Shown here: positions 49,801 to 52,327 of the stretch, one piece after another | How positions within the stretch are numbered: position 1 is the first letter of the stretch | Layout: the number at the start of each line of letters is the position of its first letter | From: UMGS1649 sp045604405 | GTDB lineage: Bacteria; Bacillota; Clostridia; TANB77; CAG-465 | Assembly (NCBI GenBank): GCA_045604405.1 | Contig: JAZUNZ010000013.1 | Span: 1-52,327 of the forward strand | Direction: 5' to 3' | Length of the DNA: 52,327 nucleotides | The notes under the pieces: model-generated | Database searches by the model: none | Seen by the model: the letters and a program-made list of their open reading frames with translations, nothing else | What the model was told of the DNA's origin: nothing | Position numbers and translations under genes: made by a program

Positions 49801-49995
49801 ACGCTTGTATTATTAAATCCAATAAACTACTTAATTCATGCAGTTACAAATAATACTGGCATAGTTGCAACACTTCCGATTGCGGGTGGAGTAATTCTTA
49901 TTTTGTTAAGTGTAATTTTAACTTTAATTGGAGGAATCATTCCATCAAAACAAGCGGCAAAGAAGGATCCGGTATTAGCTTTAAGAAGTGAATAG
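46831..49995 (+). CDS. Fused ABC transporter, ATPase plus FtsX/MacB-type permease, 1054 residues
   Basis: Residues 1-225 are an ABC ATPase of the LolD/MacB group: Walker A GPSGSGKTT (38-46), signature MSGGQMQRVAIARAL, Walker B ILLADEPTGALD. A membrane helix at ~260-285 is followed by a very large extracytoplasmic region (~290-925) and three C-terminal helices (~930-1050) with the FtsX core TYISVLERTKEIGVLRAIGA. This is a MacB-like mechanotransmission arrangement in one polypeptide, expected to act on envelope substrates or peptides rather than transport through a pore. A weak GGATGG site precedes the ATG. Confidence 0.88.
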   Translation: MLQIKNISKQYKTGDLVQNALSDVSLNFRDNEFVSILGPSGSGKTTLLNIIGGLDRYDKGDLIINNVSTKDYKDHDWDSYRNHTVGFVFQSYNLIPHQTILANVELALTIGGISKKERKRRALETLDKVGLKEQAHKKPNQMSGGQMQRVAIARALVNNPDILLADEPTGALDTETSLQVMELLKQVANDRLVIMVTHNPELAETYSTRIVKLKDGKIVGDTNPFDIDTKKLEQPKYKNLGKSSMSIRTALMLSFNNLLTKKGRTILTAFAGSIGIIGIALILSLSTGFQNYINQIQEDTLSSYPLTITAETADATSMLLSMVTEGEDSTEGSLVTESQNITTMFSKIGTNDLRSFKAYLEDTSKKVDKMVSLVRYQYSVTPLIYTKDSKNEIAQLNPSKLLSSLTGGMSSMAVAGTTMSVFNELLDNKAMLQSQYDVVAGKWPENLDEVILILPDPNRITDLLLYSLGLRDGDELEDMIAKIIEGEKVENTTKPLEFTYEELMNIPLKLVDASDTYKYNSKYEIYESMTSDKAFMKGVYENALDLKIVGIVCPKEDSNATSLMTGVGYTKELTEHIIKQAQESKIVKKQLANEAINVFSNKRFDDDSKEAGLDFNDMISINTELLSSAFGIKIDEQDISKMTQGYMGEISSAITTDTAAAKNAFSTTLVTLTANLLNNYIEKNQVAGIATIKLSDVETVVNEYMTSSGAQDLLSKLEKEYVIPQVTFKTAYTELIKGFLQQYIMTTTLDKADPSGMLVSNAVESIVTTFVSQDLVLAQINTIAAKMTEAVMQKTILTKVGQLSSELMSSLANAFDVDEKQIAAAFNFELDEEELQRIFEAMSSTGVESADTNLLSLGYQDMNEPTAISFYFNDFDSKEKFIDYLDDYNKKMESKDDEKVIKYTDITGFLMSSVKVIVDSVSYVLIAFVSISLVVSSIMIGIITYISVLERTKEIGVLRAIGASKKNISSIFNAETFIVGLFAGLLGIGVTLVLLNPINYLIHAVTNNTGIVATLPIAGGVILILLSVILTLIGGIIPSKQAAKKDPVLALRSE

Positions 49996-50006
49996 ATAAG
50001 TACGCA

Positions 50007-50053
50007 ATACAAATAGAAAAATCAGTTGTAAAACTGGTTTTTTCTATTTGTAT
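50007..50053 (+). terminator. Terminator of the ABC transporter
   Basis: ATACAAATAGAAAAA..CAGT pairs with ACTG..TTTTTTCTATTTGTAT in a long near-perfect stem with a short loop. Confidence 0.8.
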
Positions 50054-50094
50054 ATGGTATAAATTAGTAGACAAAAGATTAAAAGGGGTGCCAT

Positions 50095-50667
50095 ATGATA
50101 AAACTGGTAAATGTGGATATACATGAATTTAGTAATATCATTTATCCGGAGTATGTAAAAATATTTCCAAAAGAAGAAAGAAAACCATATAAAATAATAG
50201 AGAGCGCATATATTAAAGGAATTTTAAAAATAATAAAGATATTAGATGACGAACTGTTTATTGGTTTTATAGTAACTATTAATAATGACAAATACGTACT
50301 TGTAGATTATTTTGCAATTTTACCACAATATCAAGACAAAGGCTATGGAACAAAAGCAATAGAGCTTTTAAAAGAAAAGTTTAAAAATTATCAAGGATTA
50401 CTTGTAGAGGTTGAAAAAGAGGGTTTAGGCAAGAACGAACAAGAAAATAAACTAAGAAGACGAAGAAGTGAGTTTTATAAAAAGCTTGGCTTTCTTAAAT
50501 TAAATGTTGATTGGGACTTATATAATGTTATATTTACACTGTATGTTTTACCAATGGCGAACAATATGGAACAAGAAGAAGTTATAATTCAAGAGCTTTT
50601 AAATATATACATTTCTGTTCAAGGAAAAGAAAGGACCCAAAAGAACTGTAAGGTTATAGGGAGATAA
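50095..50667 (+). CDS. GNAT family N-acetyltransferase
   Basis: 190 residues. The acetyl-CoA binding loop PQYQDKGYGTKAIELLKEKF is a good match to motif A (Q/RxxGxGxxL), preceded by the strand YVLVDYFAILP. The FYKKLGFLKLN segment is typical of the C-terminal part. The last ~40 residues are not part of the GNAT fold. Substrate unknown. AAGGGGTGC ribosome binding site region. Confidence 0.8.
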   Translation: MIKLVNVDIHEFSNIIYPEYVKIFPKEERKPYKIIESAYIKGILKIIKILDDELFIGFIVTINNDKYVLVDYFAILPQYQDKGYGTKAIELLKEKFKNYQGLLVEVEKEGLGKNEQENKLRRRRSEFYKKLGFLKLNVDWDLYNVIFTLYVLPMANNMEQEEVIIQELLNIYISVQGKERTQKNCKVIGR

Positions 50668-50805
50668 AAATGATACTAGAGGTTTTGGGCGAAAAATAAG
50701 ATAATTTGCCAAAACACTTTACATAATATTGTATAATACTTATTCTTATGTTATAATATAAGAGTAAGTTTTATTTATACTAAAAATAATTTGGAGGTTA
50801 AAAAC

Positions 50806-51561
50806 ATGTATCAAAATCATTTGGATATGTCGCCACTAGATCTATATAGTTTGATTGTGGATAGACAACTTAAAAAGTTCCCAAATGGATATCTAGACAA
50901 GCCTGCTATAAAAGAAATAATACGGCATGTAATTATAGATAAGTATGGTTACACTAGAGAAGAAATCCTTACAAAAGTTGATCGGGAATTTTTTAAGAAT
51001 AATTACATGGGAGGTTTTCATAAATTTTTTGAATTTGGAGAGAGTGAAATACTAATCTATGCATTCCCCGAGATGGATCTTAAATATTGGGAATTTAGAA
51101 AAGTACCACCTAAGTTTTGGGAAAGCAAAGAAAACCAGAGATCTTTTGTTTGTTGGATAGCAAACCGGAAAAAAATAGACATAACTAAAAAGGAAGGCCT
51201 AAGAAGAATAACTGCGGATATAATACAAAAAAATGGCGGTTCCAAGGCTCTCATTTATGCTGGCGGTCTATTTGAGCTGCTCGATTCTGTAGCCTGTGGA
51301 AAATACAAGAAATGGGAAATTATTAAAATGACATCTTGGACTGAAAAAGATATCATTGAAGCAACTAAATGGCTTATAGAAGAAAAACTTTTATTTACAC
51401 CCGAGCAAGTTTGTAATATAAAAGTTGAAGATTTTGTAAAATACAATTTGGGCGGCATGTTACAAAGAGGATGTAATCACAGCATTATTACTGCTTTGGA
51501 ATTTGCATATCCAGGTAAATATTATAGGACTAAGTCCCGTGGTATATTTCTAAAGAAATAA
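50806..51561 (+). CDS. Hypothetical protein with repeated Phe-Pro/Trp motif (DUF4046-like)
   Basis: 251 residues from ATG 50806 (TTGGAGG upstream; an in-frame TTG at 50791 lies in the ribosome binding site). Two to three copies of a motif are seen: ILIYAFPEMDLKYWEFRKVP, ELLDSVACGKYKKWEIIKM and ITALEFAYPGKYYRTK, each followed by a Trp-containing helix, resembling DUF4046-type repeats. Helical, soluble. Base usage is less AT-rich than in neighbours. Unknown function; assignment to DUF4046 is by memory of the motif and is uncertain. Confidence 0.6.
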   Translation: MYQNHLDMSPLDLYSLIVDRQLKKFPNGYLDKPAIKEIIRHVIIDKYGYTREEILTKVDREFFKNNYMGGFHKFFEFGESEILIYAFPEMDLKYWEFRKVPPKFWESKENQRSFVCWIANRKKIDITKKEGLRRITADIIQKNGGSKALIYAGGLFELLDSVACGKYKKWEIIKMTSWTEKDIIEATKWLIEEKLLFTPEQVCNIKVEDFVKYNLGGMLQRGCNHSIITALEFAYPGKYYRTKSRGIFLKK

Positions 51562-51567
51562 AAATTT

Positions 51568-51607
51568 AAGAATAAGTTTTGAATTTTCAAGACTTATTCT
51601 TTTTTTA
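51568..51607 (+). terminator. Terminator after the repeat protein gene
   Basis: AAGAATAAGTTTTGAA pairs with TTCAAGACTTATTCTT, followed by T7. Confidence 0.8.
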
Positions 51608-51682
51608 TCCAAATATATATTTTAACTTGAAAAAAACTTAATGTGATAGTATAATAATCTTAATGTAAAGGGAGGTGCTGTA

Positions 51683-52327
51683 ATGGAATATTCTAAAGAT
51701 AATACTATGACTAGAAAAGAATATTTAAAAAGTAAAAAGAAACATAAATTTAATTTCTCTAAACTTAAGTACGTCCTTTTAATTATTGTGGTTGTATTGT
51801 TAGGTATATATGTTTTTAAACAACTAAAAACGTATAACGATGTGACACAAATTGCAAATAAAGTATTAGAAGAGTCTAAACTTGCAAAAACAATGACAAT
51901 GTATTTTGTATCGGATTCATACACAAAAGAGGGTAGCAGTAAAGTAGTGCTATATAAATCAACAGATGAATCTAGAACAAATATACCAGGTACTGAAGAC
52001 ATGTCAAACATTTTAGTTTTCGAAAATAAGTTGTATGGTTTGATAGCTAAAGAACTTTATGCAGTAGATTTAACAAGCTATAACAAAGAAAAGCTTGTAG
52101 AAAAGAAAATAAAAGATTATTTTGTAAAAGATACAGAGCTTATTTTTCTAAGCACTGACGATGGGATATATAAATACAATACTAATACTAAGGAATTAAA
52201 AAAAATAATAAAAGACAAGGCAGAGCAATTATTAGTATATGGAAATGACTTATATGTTATTGCTGCTGGAAAGACAAATAAGAGTATAATAAAATACAAT
52301 CTAAATGGTGAAAGTAAAAAACAATTG
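51683..52327 (+). CDS. Membrane-anchored protein with repeat domain, cut by window end
   Basis: Open to the right edge: 215 codons from ATG 51683 (GGGAGGTGCTG upstream). A charged cytoplasmic start rich in Lys (RKEYLKSKKKHKFNFSK) is followed by one membrane helix (residues ~29-45, LKYVLLIIVVVLLGIYVF), then an extracytoplasmic region with short repeated blocks such as ILVFENKLYGLIAKELYAVD, ELIFLSTDDGIYKYN and LLVYGNDLYVIAAGK. These look like blades of a beta-propeller of the DUF5050 or YncE-like kind. The rest of the gene lies outside the window. Confidence 0.7.
   Translation, partial: MEYSKDNTMTRKEYLKSKKKHKFNFSKLKYVLLIIVVVLLGIYVFKQLKTYNDVTQIANKVLEESKLAKTMTMYFVSDSYTKEGSSKVVLYKSTDESRTNIPGTEDMSNILVFENKLYGLIAKELYAVDLTSYNKEKLVEKKIKDYFVKDTELIFLSTDDGIYKYNTNTKELKKIIKDKAEQLLVYGNDLYVIAAGKTNKSIIKYNLNGESKKQL

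Overview
The window is AT-rich chromosomal DNA of an endospore-forming low-GC Gram-positive anaerobe, most likely a member of Clostridia. Support: a complete spoIIIAA-AH operon, spoVT and ylbJ, tandem acetate kinases, strong AGGAGG ribosome binding sites, and many TTGACA/TATAAT promoters with 16-17 nt spacers. I saw no rRNA, tRNA or CRISPR array. The lineage below class level cannot be fixed from this sequence alone.

Layout. 1-140: a structured RNA that looks like the right end of an IS200/IS605-type element. 154-5368: a small membrane protein, two tandem acetate kinases, and two tandem UDP-sugar pyrophosphorylases, the first frameshifted. 5387-6033: two related Cys-rich small proteins on the minus strand, one with a frameshift at its start codon. 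6175-12016: pyruvate kinase, ribosomal protein L28, a MazF-like protein, a small Tyr/Pro-rich protein, YlbJ, an rRNA-methyltransferase-like protein and a degenerate GH3 protein. 12249-17957: an orphan gene and the eight-gene spoIIIA operon, which builds the forespore-to-mother-cell channel. 18074-25523: an orphan gene, cysS-femX-like-ASCH-recD2, and a KAP-type P-loop ATPase. 25591-33523: spoVT, a toxin-antitoxin pair, a Lon-like protease, rimI-tsaB-tsaE, HU and several very small orphan genes, most with their own strong promoter. 33660-41381: M18 aminopeptidase, rodA, dus, a membrane-anchored protein, mazF, a metallo-beta-lactamase/beta-CASP protein and rlmD. 41382-45329: an accessory island. 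45429-52327: a membrane-linked HTH regulator, a DUF4440-like protein, a 1054-residue ABC transporter, a GNAT enzyme, a repeat protein and a truncated membrane-anchored protein.

The most interesting part is the island directly behind rlmD. Two modules stand in tandem. Each begins with the coding sequence for the RlmD C-terminus, then a predicted ~90 nt small RNA, a sigma-A promoter, a 5'UTR with three mutually exclusive stems that could switch ribosome access, a short ORF, and a cargo gene (BRO-type antirepressor or Fic protein) under a promoter with a LexA-like box. Each module ends in a shared right-end sequence followed by another remnant of the rlmD 3' end. This is the pattern expected from repeated site-specific integration at the 3' end of rlmD, but no integrase is present, so the modules look like small cassettes moved in trans.

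Other points: single-base frameshifts in three genes, a GH3 protein lacking its expected catalytic residues, and a long palindrome covering the spoVT ribosome binding site.
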